This document shows positions 7,844 to 14,423 of a stretch of 20,925 nucleotides of DNA, one piece after another. Numbering within the stretch: the stretch's first letter is position 1; each line of letters opens with the position of its first letter. Below the pieces are notes generated by a model. The model was given only the letters and a program-made list of their open reading frames with translations. It did not search any database and was not told the origin of the DNA. Source of the stretch: Acidobacteriota bacterium (GTDB taxonomy: Bacteria; Acidobacteriota; Blastocatellia; Pyrinomonadales; Pyrinomonadaceae); the NCBI GenBank assembly GCA_003222855.1, contig QHXH01000135.1, positions 1-20,925 of the forward strand, written 5' to 3'. A program made the position numbers and the translations under genes.

Positions 7844-8104
7844 ATGCAAATACGCCCCCGCCTGGAAGCAGTAATTGAAGAGATGCTTGACGGGCACATC
7901 ATGCTGGATGAAGCGCTGGAAGAATTCGAGAAGCTCTACATCCAGAAGGCGTACACGCGTAACAAAAAGCGGATCACGCACACCGCAACGGCGCTCGGGA
8001 TCCATCGCAACACGATCTCGAAACGCGTGAATTCCTATCGCGCTCAGGAACGGAAGTCCAATCGACCTACCGCCAACCATCACAACTCAAAAAAGAGTCA
8101 TTAG
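7844..8104 (+). CDS. Small Fis-type helix-turn-helix protein
   Basis: An 86-residue basic protein, probably a DNA-binding regulator or nucleoid-type protein. Residues about 25-65 match the Fis-type HTH (HTH_8) pattern: LEEFEKLYIQKAYTRN, then ITHTATALGIHRNTISKRV, the same fold that ends NtrC-type activators. There is no receiver or AAA domain, so it is a stand-alone HTH protein. The Lys/Arg/His-rich tail (KSNRPTANHHNSKKSH) looks disordered. AGGACAAAGG just upstream of the ATG serves as ribosome binding site. The stop overlaps the stop of the convergent beta-lactamase gene by a few bases. Its targets cannot be told from sequence. Confidence 0.8.
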   Translation: MQIRPRLEAVIEEMLDGHIMLDEALEEFEKLYIQKAYTRNKKRITHTATALGIHRNTISKRVNSYRAQERKSNRPTANHHNSKKSH

Positions 8105-9111
8105 ACTTTCTTGCCCACTGAATCCCAAACTGCTTTCGCAATCTTCGCGATGGTGGCCTCCCGCGTTATTTCATCAGCGGGAGAGTCGGCCACGAAAACC
8201 GCGATCGCCACATGCTTTCCATTCGGAAGCGTGATTAGTCCAATGTCGTTCGTGGCGGCGGTGATTCCATTTTCTGTTCCTGATGTTCCGGTCTTGTGCG
8301 AGACGGTTGTTCCCGCCGGCAAGAGTCCTTTCAGGCGCTTCGGACCGGTCGTCGACTCAGCCATAAATTTCAATAGCAATGCCTGACTGGATTCAGAAAG
8401 TCCACGATGCTCATAAAGCGCGCGCAGTAAATCAACAGCCGCGTCGGGTGTTGCGAAGTTGCGATACTGCAGCGAGTGATCTTGAGTGAAGGATTGTTCA
8501 GTGTCGAGGATCATCATGTCTTTGATTCCAAGGTCTGTGAGATAAGCCTGGACTGCTTCGTGACCACCAGCGAGTTTCATCAGCACATCTGAGGCCGTGC
8601 CGTCGCTTTCTGAAAGCGCGAACCGCAACAACTCCGTTACGCTCAGCTCCGTTCCGTTTGGATACTGGTCGCGAATTGGCGAGTGCGCCGCACGGCCTAC
8701 ATAGTCTTCTTTCGCGATCTTGACTCTCTGTTCGAGCTTTATTTTTCCCGCATCAACTTGCTTCATCAACGCCATGCTGATCGGCAGTTTGTAAACGCTC
8801 TGCATCGGAAAATGATCTTGAGAATTGAGCGACGCGATGAGTTCGCGGGTTTCGAGCAGGACGGCTGAAACTCCGACGCGGCCTTTGGCGAGCGCGGCAA
8901 TCTGCGTGGTCCGTTGTTGTAAGAGATTTGCTTCTGCGCCTGAGACCTCTGTTTTGCCGGCGGTCGGCGCGGACGCGGCTTTCCTGGAGCAACCGCCCAG
9001 AGACAGTAGCAAAACCAGGAAGCCCGCCATGCCTGTTTTGGCAATAATTTTGAGAAGGAAAGTGCAATCAGGGCTTGCTGCCGCAGTTTCATGAAAGTGA
9101 ATCGCATCCAT
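8101..9111 (-). CDS. Class A beta-lactamase-like lipoprotein
   Basis: Serine hydrolase of the class A beta-lactamase family, probably anchored to a membrane and facing the periplasm. In the 336-residue form: hydrophobic segment and lipobox LSLGGC (Cys41 is the lipidated residue); SVYK with nucleophile Ser105 and Lys108; SDG (Ser169-Asp170-Gly171) where most relatives have SDN; an omega-loop Glu205 in DTEQSFTQDHSLQYRN; and KTG at 273-275. The omega-loop pattern is closer to the PER/CfxA (A2) branch than to TEM. SDG instead of SDN is known from M. tuberculosis BlaC, so activity is still likely; the substrate range cannot be predicted. The start is uncertain: the frame reaches a TTG at 9141, ATG 9111 is my choice, and ATG 9030 would leave a signal without positive charge. 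It may also act on another acylated substrate. Confidence 0.9.
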   Translation of the reverse strand: MDAIHFHETAAASPDCTFLLKIIAKTGMAGFLVLLLSLGGCSRKAASAPTAGKTEVSGAEANLLQQRTTQIAALAKGRVGVSAVLLETRELIASLNSQDHFPMQSVYKLPISMALMKQVDAGKIKLEQRVKIAKEDYVGRAAHSPIRDQYPNGTELSVTELLRFALSESDGTASDVLMKLAGGHEAVQAYLTDLGIKDMMILDTEQSFTQDHSLQYRNFATPDAAVDLLRALYEHRGLSESSQALLLKFMAESTTGPKRLKGLLPAGTTVSHKTGTSGTENGITAATNDIGLITLPNGKHVAIAVFVADSPADEITREATIAKIAKAVWDSVGKKV

Positions 9112-9216
9112 AGCCGCCAAGATACTGATATGAAAGGACAACGAGAACGTGGATCGCCACAGCCTTAGATCCGATCAATATCTCATGCGGCATCAAATTC
9201 CGAGGACCAGTCCCGG

Positions 9217-9245
9217 TTGACAACCTCTAGTCGTTAAACTATATT
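9217..9245 (+). promoter_or_regulatory. Promoter of groES-groEL
   Basis: TTGACA (9217-9222), a 17-base spacer, then TATATT (9240-9245): an exact -35 and a five-of-six -10 for a sigma70-type factor. Transcription would start near 9252, inside the CIRCE element, leaving a leader of about 100 bases before groES. Confidence 0.8.
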
Positions 9246-9247
9246 TC

Positions 9248-9274
9248 TTAGCACTCATAACACCAGATTGCCAA
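9248..9274 (+). promoter_or_regulatory. CIRCE operator (HrcA-binding site)
   Basis: TTAGCACTC, nine bases, then GATTGCCAA. The left half is identical to the CIRCE consensus; the right half matches GAGTGCTAA at seven of nine positions. It lies directly after the -10 box and covers the predicted start site, where bound HrcA would block transcription until heat shock. hrcA itself is not in the window. Confidence 0.85.
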
Positions 9275-9351
9275 GACTGGGAAGTTAAAGAGCAGTTCTA
9301 TTTCGTAAGGTTGTGTCCAAATTCATCGACTGAGAGGAGCAAGACAGACGT

Positions 9352-9675
9352 ATGGCAGTCAATATCAGGCCGCTTCATGACCGCGTCATCGTGCGGCGAA
9401 TTGAAGAAGGCGAACAGATTCGCGGAGGGATCATTATTCCCGACACCGCAAAGGAAAAACCTCAGGAGGGCGAGGTCGTGGCGGTAGGCGAAGGCAAGTA
9501 CCGCGAAGACGGCAGTCGCCAGTCCCTGGATGTGAAGGCCGGCGATCGAGTTCTATTCGGCAAATACAGCGGATCAGAAGTAAAACTCGACGACCAGGAA
9601 TTCTTAATCATGCGCGAAGACGAGATTCTGGGAATCATTCAACGCGCGGCCGCAGGCAAAAAAGGCGGCAAGTAG
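9352..9675 (+). CDS. groES: Co-chaperonin GroES
   Basis: Ten-kDa co-chaperonin that caps GroEL; cytoplasmic heptamer. The protein starts MAVNIRPLHDRVIVRRIEEGE, has a mobile loop of about residues 17-34 containing GGIIIPDTAKEKPQEG, then GEVVAVGEGK, VKAGDRVLFGKYSG and the terminal region LIMREDEILGII. At 107 residues it is about ten longer than E. coli GroES; the extra is a short insertion (REDGSRQSLD) and a basic tail (AAAGKKGGK). GAGAGGAG lies about 12 bases upstream of the ATG. It is first in a two-gene operon behind the promoter and CIRCE site, with groEL 63 bases downstream. Confidence 0.98.
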   Translation: MAVNIRPLHDRVIVRRIEEGEQIRGGIIIPDTAKEKPQEGEVVAVGEGKYREDGSRQSLDVKAGDRVLFGKYSGSEVKLDDQEFLIMREDEILGIIQRAAAGKKGGK

Positions 9676-9738
9676 TCGAAAGACTCGACGCGTCCGTCCC
9701 AGCGAAAAAACGAAATCTAATTAGGAGAAAAGACGAAA

Positions 9739-11391
9739 ATGGCAAAGCAAGTAGTTCATGGCGAAGAGTCACGTTCCGCGATTCTACGTGGAATTAATCA
9801 GCTCGCCGACGCAGTCAAGATCACGCTCGGGCCCAAGGGCCGTAACGTTGTGATCGATAAGAAATTCGGCTCGCCCACGATCACCAAAGACGGTGTCACC
9901 GTGGCGAAAGAGATCGAGTTGAAAGACAACCTGGAAAACATGGGCGCGCAGATGGTCCGCGAAGTCGCTTCCAAGACTTCCGATGTTGCCGGCGATGGCA
10001 CCACCACCGCGACCGTTCTGGCGCAGTCAATTTTCAAAGAGGGCGTGAAGACTGTCGCGGCCGGCGCCAACCCAATGGCCCTTAAGCGTGGCATTGACAA
10101 GGCAGTTGAGCGCGCGACAGAAGAGATTCATCGTCTGGCGAAACCGGTCAAGGGCGACATGATCGCGCAAGTCGGAACCGTTTCGGCAAACGGCGATGCG
10201 ACGATCGGCGGCATCATCGCCAAAGCGATGGATCAAGTCGGCAAAGATGGTGTGATCACCGTTGAAGAGTCGCGCACGATGGAAACATCTTTAGAAGTGG
10301 TCGAGGGAATGCAGTTCGATCGCGGCTACCTCAGCCCTTACTTCGTGACTGATGCAGAGCGGATGGAAGCAAGTTTGGAGAATGCGCTGATTCTGATTCA
10401 CGAAAAGAAGATCAGCTCGATGAAAGACCTGCTGCCGCTGCTCGAACAGATTGCCAAGATGGGCAAGCCTTTGCTCATCATCGCTGAAGATGTCGAAGGC
10501 GAAGCGCTGGCGACTTTGGTCGTCAACAAATTGCGCGGCACGCTTAACGTTGCCGCAGTCAAGGCGCCCGGCTTCGGCGATCGACGCAAAGCCATGCTTG
10601 AGGACATCGCGACCCTGACGGGCGGTAAAACCATCAGTGAGGACCTCGGCATCAAGCTCGAGAACGTTCAGGTTTCAGATCTCGGACGCGCCAAGAAGAT
10701 TACGATCGACAAAGACAATACGACGATCGTCGAAGGCGCCGGCAAGCAGGCTGACATTGAAGGTCGCGTCAAGACAATCAGAGCGCAGGTTGAAGAGACG
10801 ACTTCCGATTACGATCGCGAGAAACTGCAAGAGCGCCTCGCGAAGTTGGTCGGCGGCGTCGCGGTAATCAAAGTCGGCGCGGCAACTGAGACTGAGATGA
10901 AGGAAAAGAAGGCTCGGGTCGAGGACGCCATGCACGCAACCCGCGCGGCCGTGGAAGAGGGCATCGTTCCCGGCGGCGGCGTCGCCTTAGTGCGAGCCGC
11001 GAGAGTACTGGAAGACGCGAAGGGAATTATCGGACGAGGAGGCGACCCCGACGAACAGATTGGTGTTTCGATTGTGCGTCGCGCTTTGGAAGAGCCTCTC
11101 CGCCAGATCGTTCAAAACGCCGGCAAAGAAGGCGCAGTTGTTGTTGAGCGAGTACGCAACGATAAGAACGATAACTTCGGCTTCAATGCTCAAACTGAAG
11201 TGTACGAGGATCTCGTGAAAGCGGGCGTCATCGATCCCGCCAAGGTCACGCGCACCGCGTTGCAGAACGCAGCGTCGATCGCGGGCCTGATGCTCACTAC
11301 TGAAGCAATGATTGCGGAGGTTCCTGAAGAGAACCAGGCTCCGATGCCGGGCGGCGGCATGGGTGGCATGGGCGGCGGCATGGGCATGTAG
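9739..11391 (+). CDS. groEL: Chaperonin GroEL (60 kDa)
   Basis: ATP-driven folding chamber, tetradecamer, cytoplasmic, works with GroES. The 550 residues show the expected landmarks: ITLGPKGRNVV near 28, DGVTVAKEIEL near 52, GDGTTTATVLA near 87 (phosphate-binding loop with the essential Asp), the apical segment around 200-260 (YLSPYFVTD and on), VEDAMHATRAAVEEGIVPGGG near 400 with the catalytic Asp, and the flexible Gly-Met tail GGMGGMGGGMGM. TTAGGAGAA upstream of the ATG is the ribosome binding site. Co-transcribed with groES and hence under CIRCE/HrcA control. No residue looks abnormal. A cluster of hairpins follows the stop. Confidence 0.99.
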   Translation: MAKQVVHGEESRSAILRGINQLADAVKITLGPKGRNVVIDKKFGSPTITKDGVTVAKEIELKDNLENMGAQMVREVASKTSDVAGDGTTTATVLAQSIFKEGVKTVAAGANPMALKRGIDKAVERATEEIHRLAKPVKGDMIAQVGTVSANGDATIGGIIAKAMDQVGKDGVITVEESRTMETSLEVVEGMQFDRGYLSPYFVTDAERMEASLENALILIHEKKISSMKDLLPLLEQIAKMGKPLLIIAEDVEGEALATLVVNKLRGTLNVAAVKAPGFGDRRKAMLEDIATLTGGKTISEDLGIKLENVQVSDLGRAKKITIDKDNTTIVEGAGKQADIEGRVKTIRAQVEETTSDYDREKLQERLAKLVGGVAVIKVGAATETEMKEKKARVEDAMHATRAAVEEGIVPGGGVALVRAARVLEDAKGIIGRGGDPDEQIGVSIVRRALEEPLRQIVQNAGKEGAVVVERVRNDKNDNFGFNAQTEVYEDLVKAGVIDPAKVTRTALQNAASIAGLMLTTEAMIAEVPEENQAPMPGGGMGGMGGGMGM

Positions 11392-11392
11392 C

Positions 11393-11476
11393 GCAAGTTG
11401 TTAACTTGCGAAACTTGCGAAACTTGCCAACTTAACAAGTTGGCCTATAACGAAGCGGCTTCAGGTACTGACCTGA
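11393..11476. repeat. Three small hairpins after groEL
   Basis: GCAAGTT-GTT-AACTTGC (11393-11409), CCAACTT-AAC-AAGTTGG (11427-11443) and TCAGGT-ACTG-ACCTGA (11461-11476) are each perfect. None is followed by a T tract on the plus strand, so they are not standard intrinsic terminators, but they may slow or protect the end of the groESL mRNA. Confidence 0.65.
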
Positions 11477-11519
11477 TCCGCAGACAACTGTCGCTAGAGT
11501 ACCCGATCCCAATCTTCTG

Positions 11520-11552
11520 AAAACAAAAACGCCGAAGCTATTCGCTTCGGCG
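11520..11552 (-). terminator. Intrinsic terminator of the BON-domain gene
   Basis: CGCCGAAGC-TATTC-GCTTCGGCG (11530-11552) is a 9-base-pair stem with a 5-base loop. Read on the minus strand it is followed by TTTTTGTTTT, the classical terminator layout. It lies about 80 bases after the stop of the minus-strand BON gene. On the plus strand there is no T tract. Confidence 0.8.
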
Positions 11553-11569
11553 CTCCCTGCTGGGGTGAC

Positions 11570-11612
11570 TGGGCGCCCGCGCGAGAACCCCAAGGTTTCA
11601 CGCGGGCGCCCA
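11570..11612. repeat. Long GC-rich hairpin between the groEL and BON genes
   Basis: TGGGCGCCCGCG faces CGCGGGCGCCCA, a perfect 12-base-pair stem that continues imperfectly inward through AACC/GGTT. There is no T tract on either side. It lies between the BON stop and its terminator, so it would be part of the BON mRNA 3' end. Confidence 0.75.
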
Positions 11613-11631
11613 GGGACACGGTAAGACGCTG

Positions 11632-12231
11632 CTAATCGGAAACGCTGATCTGATTATCGACTGACTTCACTCCCTTTACGGCTTTCACCGCGCGTTCCAC
11701 CTGGGACTTCTCCGCTTGACTGTGCACCATGCCAATCAAAGTTACCTTGCCATTGATCACCGTGGCCGTCACACCCAACGCCGACAACTGCGGATCGTTA
11801 TTCAGTTTTTTGTCGACCGCAGTTTGAATTGCGGAATCATCCGGAGCACTGGAGCTCGACGACGTGGCGCCGCCAGTTGTCGCCGGGGCTGACTGGCCAT
11901 TGATGATCACGGGCGGCTGTGCTGCGGGCGCCGCAGGCTGCTGCACGATGATGGGTGGCTGTTGCGCAGGTTGCTCTATAACGGTCTGCGGCGGCTGCTG
12001 CTGCGCCGTCGTGTTGGCATTGACCGCGTTCTGCTGTTGATTCATCACAAAGAGAATAATGATCGCGGCCAGCGCGATGACGCCAATTACAATCGCGGCC
12101 AACGCTGCGCCAGAGATGCCGCTGCTTCGATCTGGATAACGCGTCGCTTCAGAGTGAACTTCTTCACGCCGGGCATTCGGTGTTTCGACAACTATTCTTC
12201 GGTGCTCTGCTTGTTGTTCCTGATAAGCCAT
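11632..12231 (-). CDS. Membrane-anchored BON-domain protein
   Basis: A 199-residue protein with a cytoplasmic charged N-terminus (about 1-36), one transmembrane helix (GAALAAIVIGVIALAAIIIL, about 39-60), a linker rich in Gln, Pro, Ala and Ser (about 62-132), and a C-terminal BON domain of about 65 residues (AIQTAVDKKLNNDPQLSALG, then VTLIGMVHSQAEKSQVERAV and on). BON domains (OsmY, secretins) are thought to bind membrane phospholipid or peptide surfaces; here one would sit outside the inner membrane on a flexible tether. ATG 12231 was chosen over far longer in-frame extensions because GAGGAG lies 8 bases before it. TATAAG about 40 bases upstream could be a -10, without a good -35. The 280 bases to the divergent propeller gene hold nothing else I recognise. 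An intrinsic terminator follows. Confidence 0.85.
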   Translation of the reverse strand: MAYQEQQAEHRRIVVETPNARREEVHSEATRYPDRSSGISGAALAAIVIGVIALAAIIILFVMNQQQNAVNANTTAQQQPPQTVIEQPAQQPPIIVQQPAAPAAQPPVIINGQSAPATTGGATSSSSSAPDDSAIQTAVDKKLNNDPQLSALGVTATVINGKVTLIGMVHSQAEKSQVERAVKAVKGVKSVDNQISVSD

Positions 12232-12513
12232 CCTGGTGTCTCCTCGTTCTTCAAATTCCTTATACATTCGAATCTGATCACGACGGAAGAGAGGCCGTCG
12301 CGACTTGAACGAGCAATCCCTATTCCGAGGCGGAAAATAACTGGAATCTACATGATTGCCTGAGAAAGCGGGGCTTGGTCCGGACTGAGTTAGTCGCTGA
12401 TTCCGTATGGTTTCAATTCTTGGTTGCATCAGAGCAAGCCGCCTGGTCGCTTGACGAAAGTTGATGCAGCGGAGTAGTTTCCGCGTGTCTGAATGATGTT
12501 TTCGGAGGCTCTG

Positions 12514-13539
12514 ATGCGCATACTTCTTACGATCGCGTTGTTTGTTTTGCTCCCGATCACGACTGCCGTATTCGCCGGTCCGTCCGGTTATCACATCGAT
12601 AAAACTTACAAAATTGGCGGCGAAGGCGGCTGGGATTATTTGACTGTCGATAGCAAAGCTCGGCGCGTTTACATCTCGCGGGGTACGCATGTGATGGTTG
12701 TCGATGCCGACACGGGTGCTGTAGTCGGAGACATTCCGAATACCAACGGCGTTCATGGGATTGCGATCGCACCCGAGTTCGATAAGGGATTCATTAGCGA
12801 TGGCCGCGACGGCACGATCACCATTTTCGATCGCAAGACTCTCAAAGTCCTGGGCACGGCAGCCGCCGGAAAGAATCCCGACGCGATCATCTACGATCCG
12901 GTTTCGAAGCGCGTTTTCTCATTCAACGGCACGAGCAAGGATGCGACGGCCGTGGACGCGAAGTCAGGGAATGTAGCAGGCACGATCGCGCTGGGTGGAA
13001 AACCTGAAGCCGCCGTCTCTGACGGCAAGGGTCACATCTTCGTTAATATCGAAGACACTAGCGAAATTGTTCAATTCGATGCGAACAAGTTGTCAATTGA
13101 GAATCGCTGGAAGATTGCGCCCGGCGATGGCCCGTCAGGCCTGGCAATGGATCAGAAGACCCGCCGGCTGTTCTCAGTCTGCGGAAACAAAATGATGGTG
13201 GTCGTGAACGCGGATAACGGGCAAGTCGTTGGCAGCGTTCCGATCGGCCAGGGCGCTGACGGCGCCGCATTCGATCCCGAAGCCGGATTCGCGTTGAGCA
13301 CAAACGGCGGCGACGGCACATTGACTGTTGTTCATGAGGACTCGCCTAGCAAATTCAACGTCGTAGAAAATGTTCCAACGCTGCGGCGCGCGCGCACGAT
13401 CGCTTTGGATGCAAAGACGCACCAGGTCTATACCATCACGGCGGAGTTTGGGCAGGCGCCCGCGCCAACCACCGAACAGCCACGCCCGCGCGCACCGATG
13501 GTGCCCGGATCGTTTACCTTGTTGGTGTTGAGTCGCTGA
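12514..13539 (+). CDS. Secreted YncE-like beta-propeller protein
   Basis: A 341-residue exported protein. The signal peptide is MRILLTIALFVLLPITTAVFA, with cleavage expected after AVFA. The mature part consists of repeats of about 42 residues with strand patterns such as RVYISRGTHVMVVDADTGAVVGDI, KGFISDGRDGTITIFDRKTLKVL and KRVFSFNGTSKDATAVDAKSG, typical of the seven-bladed YVTN/YncE propeller. Such proteins bind ligands or partners in the periplasm and usually lack catalysis; no active-site motif is seen. Two ATGs at 12493 and 12496 lie upstream in frame, but CGGAGG five bases before ATG 12514 fixes that start, and the signal peptide begins there. A Pro-rich stretch (PAPTTEQPRPRAPMVPG) precedes the last strand. 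Function unknown. Confidence 0.88.
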   Translation: MRILLTIALFVLLPITTAVFAGPSGYHIDKTYKIGGEGGWDYLTVDSKARRVYISRGTHVMVVDADTGAVVGDIPNTNGVHGIAIAPEFDKGFISDGRDGTITIFDRKTLKVLGTAAAGKNPDAIIYDPVSKRVFSFNGTSKDATAVDAKSGNVAGTIALGGKPEAAVSDGKGHIFVNIEDTSEIVQFDANKLSIENRWKIAPGDGPSGLAMDQKTRRLFSVCGNKMMVVVNADNGQVVGSVPIGQGADGAAFDPEAGFALSTNGGDGTLTVVHEDSPSKFNVVENVPTLRRARTIALDAKTHQVYTITAEFGQAPAPTTEQPRPRAPMVPGSFTLLVLSR

Positions 13540-13550
13540 CGCACAAGACT

Positions 13551-13656
13551 ATAGACAGGATTGACAAAATTTACAGGAAGAAAAAGACCGGGCACCAACT
13601 ATTCTTTCTGTGATGTCTTATCTATAGATCGTGTCCATCCGGTAAATCCTGTCTAT
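13551..13656. repeat. Fold-back repeat, family C
   Basis: ATAGACAGGATT (13551-13562) faces AATCCTGTCTAT (13645-13656). The flanking inner sequences (GACAAAATTTACAGGA, TCCGGTAAATCC) are related to the same unit, as in dispersed 'gacaggatttacagga' type repeats. It fills the gap between the propeller and DinB genes. Confidence 0.65.
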
Positions 13657-13684
13657 TAACTGTCAATAACAATTAGGAGCATCG

Positions 13685-14179
13685 ATGACTACTGAGGAAC
13701 GACAACAACTAATCGCGCAATACAAAGACGGCTACGGCCAAGTCGCCAACGCAGTCGAAAGCTTTCCAACCGACAAACTCACCGCGCGTCCGATTGCCGG
13801 CAAGTGGAGCGCCGCTGAGATTGTTCATCATCTCGCGGACAGCGAAACAACCAGTGGATTGCGGCTTCGCCGCTTGCTTGCTGAAGACCATCCTTTGATC
13901 CAGGGTTATGATCAAGACACCTATGCCGCTCGCTTGAATTACAATCGACGCGAGATCGGTCCGTCGCTCGAGGCGTTTCGCAGCGCGCGCTCATCCACGG
14001 CCCAACTTTTTGACTTTATGAGCGATGAGGATTGGCGACGCGACGGCACGCATTCCGAAAGCGGCTCGTACTCCGCGGAAGACTGGCTGAAAATTTACGC
14101 GGCCCACGCTCACCATCACGCCGCACAGATTCGCCGGCTGCGCGAAGCGCTTACGGAAGGAGCCGCCGCGATTGCTTGA
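13685..14179 (+). CDS. DinB-family four-helix protein (probable metal-dependent transferase or hydrolase)
   Basis: A 164-residue cytoplasmic protein of the DinB/YfiT four-helix-bundle superfamily. The superfamily's metal-site pattern is visible: WSAAEIVHHLADSE (His48/His49) in the second helix region and YAAHAHHHAAQIRRL (His141, His144, His145) near the end. Members include bacillithiol/mycothiol S-transferases and damage-inducible proteins of unknown function; nothing here decides the substrate. TTAGGAG lies about 6 bases before the ATG. It stands between two fold-back repeats (13551-13656 and 14247-14400), so it is probably a single transcription unit. Confidence 0.88.
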   Translation: MTTEERQQLIAQYKDGYGQVANAVESFPTDKLTARPIAGKWSAAEIVHHLADSETTSGLRLRRLLAEDHPLIQGYDQDTYAARLNYNRREIGPSLEAFRSARSSTAQLFDFMSDEDWRRDGTHSESGSYSAEDWLKIYAAHAHHHAAQIRRLREALTEGAAAIA

Positions 14180-14246
14180 GCATGCGAATCCTTCCGTGGC
14201 CTTGATAATAAGTTCTGATACTGATCTGTGTATCTTTGGGCCGTTC

Positions 14247-14400
14247 GGCTATGCCGACCGATGTGCGGTAAGGCTTGCCTTACCGATTGGCGCTTTAAAT
14301 GTTTATATCCGGCTTCGAGGCTCAGCCTCGAAGCCGGAAACATGAAAAGTAACCAAGCTCCGGAAGGCCATAGGCCTTCCGCACATCAGGCGGCATAGCC
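14247..14400. repeat. Composite fold-back element D with three nested hairpins
   Basis: Outer arms GGCTATGCCG...GATGTGCGG and CCGCACATC...CGGCATAGCC pair across about 150 bases. Inside are three perfect hairpins: CGGTAAGGC/GCCTTACCG (14266-14285), a 14-base-pair stem TCCGGCTTCGAGGC/GCCTCGAAGCCGGA with a TCA loop (14308-14338), and CGGAAGGCC/GGCCTTCCG (14361-14381). It ends about ten bases before the ribosome binding site of the CocE-type gene, so it lies in that gene's leader. Confidence 0.85.
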
Positions 14401-14423
14401 ATGAATCTCGCCGGAGGATCCCT

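Noticed and set aside
12232..12756. N-terminal extension of the BON-domain frame
   Set aside because: GAGGAG precedes ATG 12231, and the extension would overlap the propeller gene and its signal peptide on the other strand.
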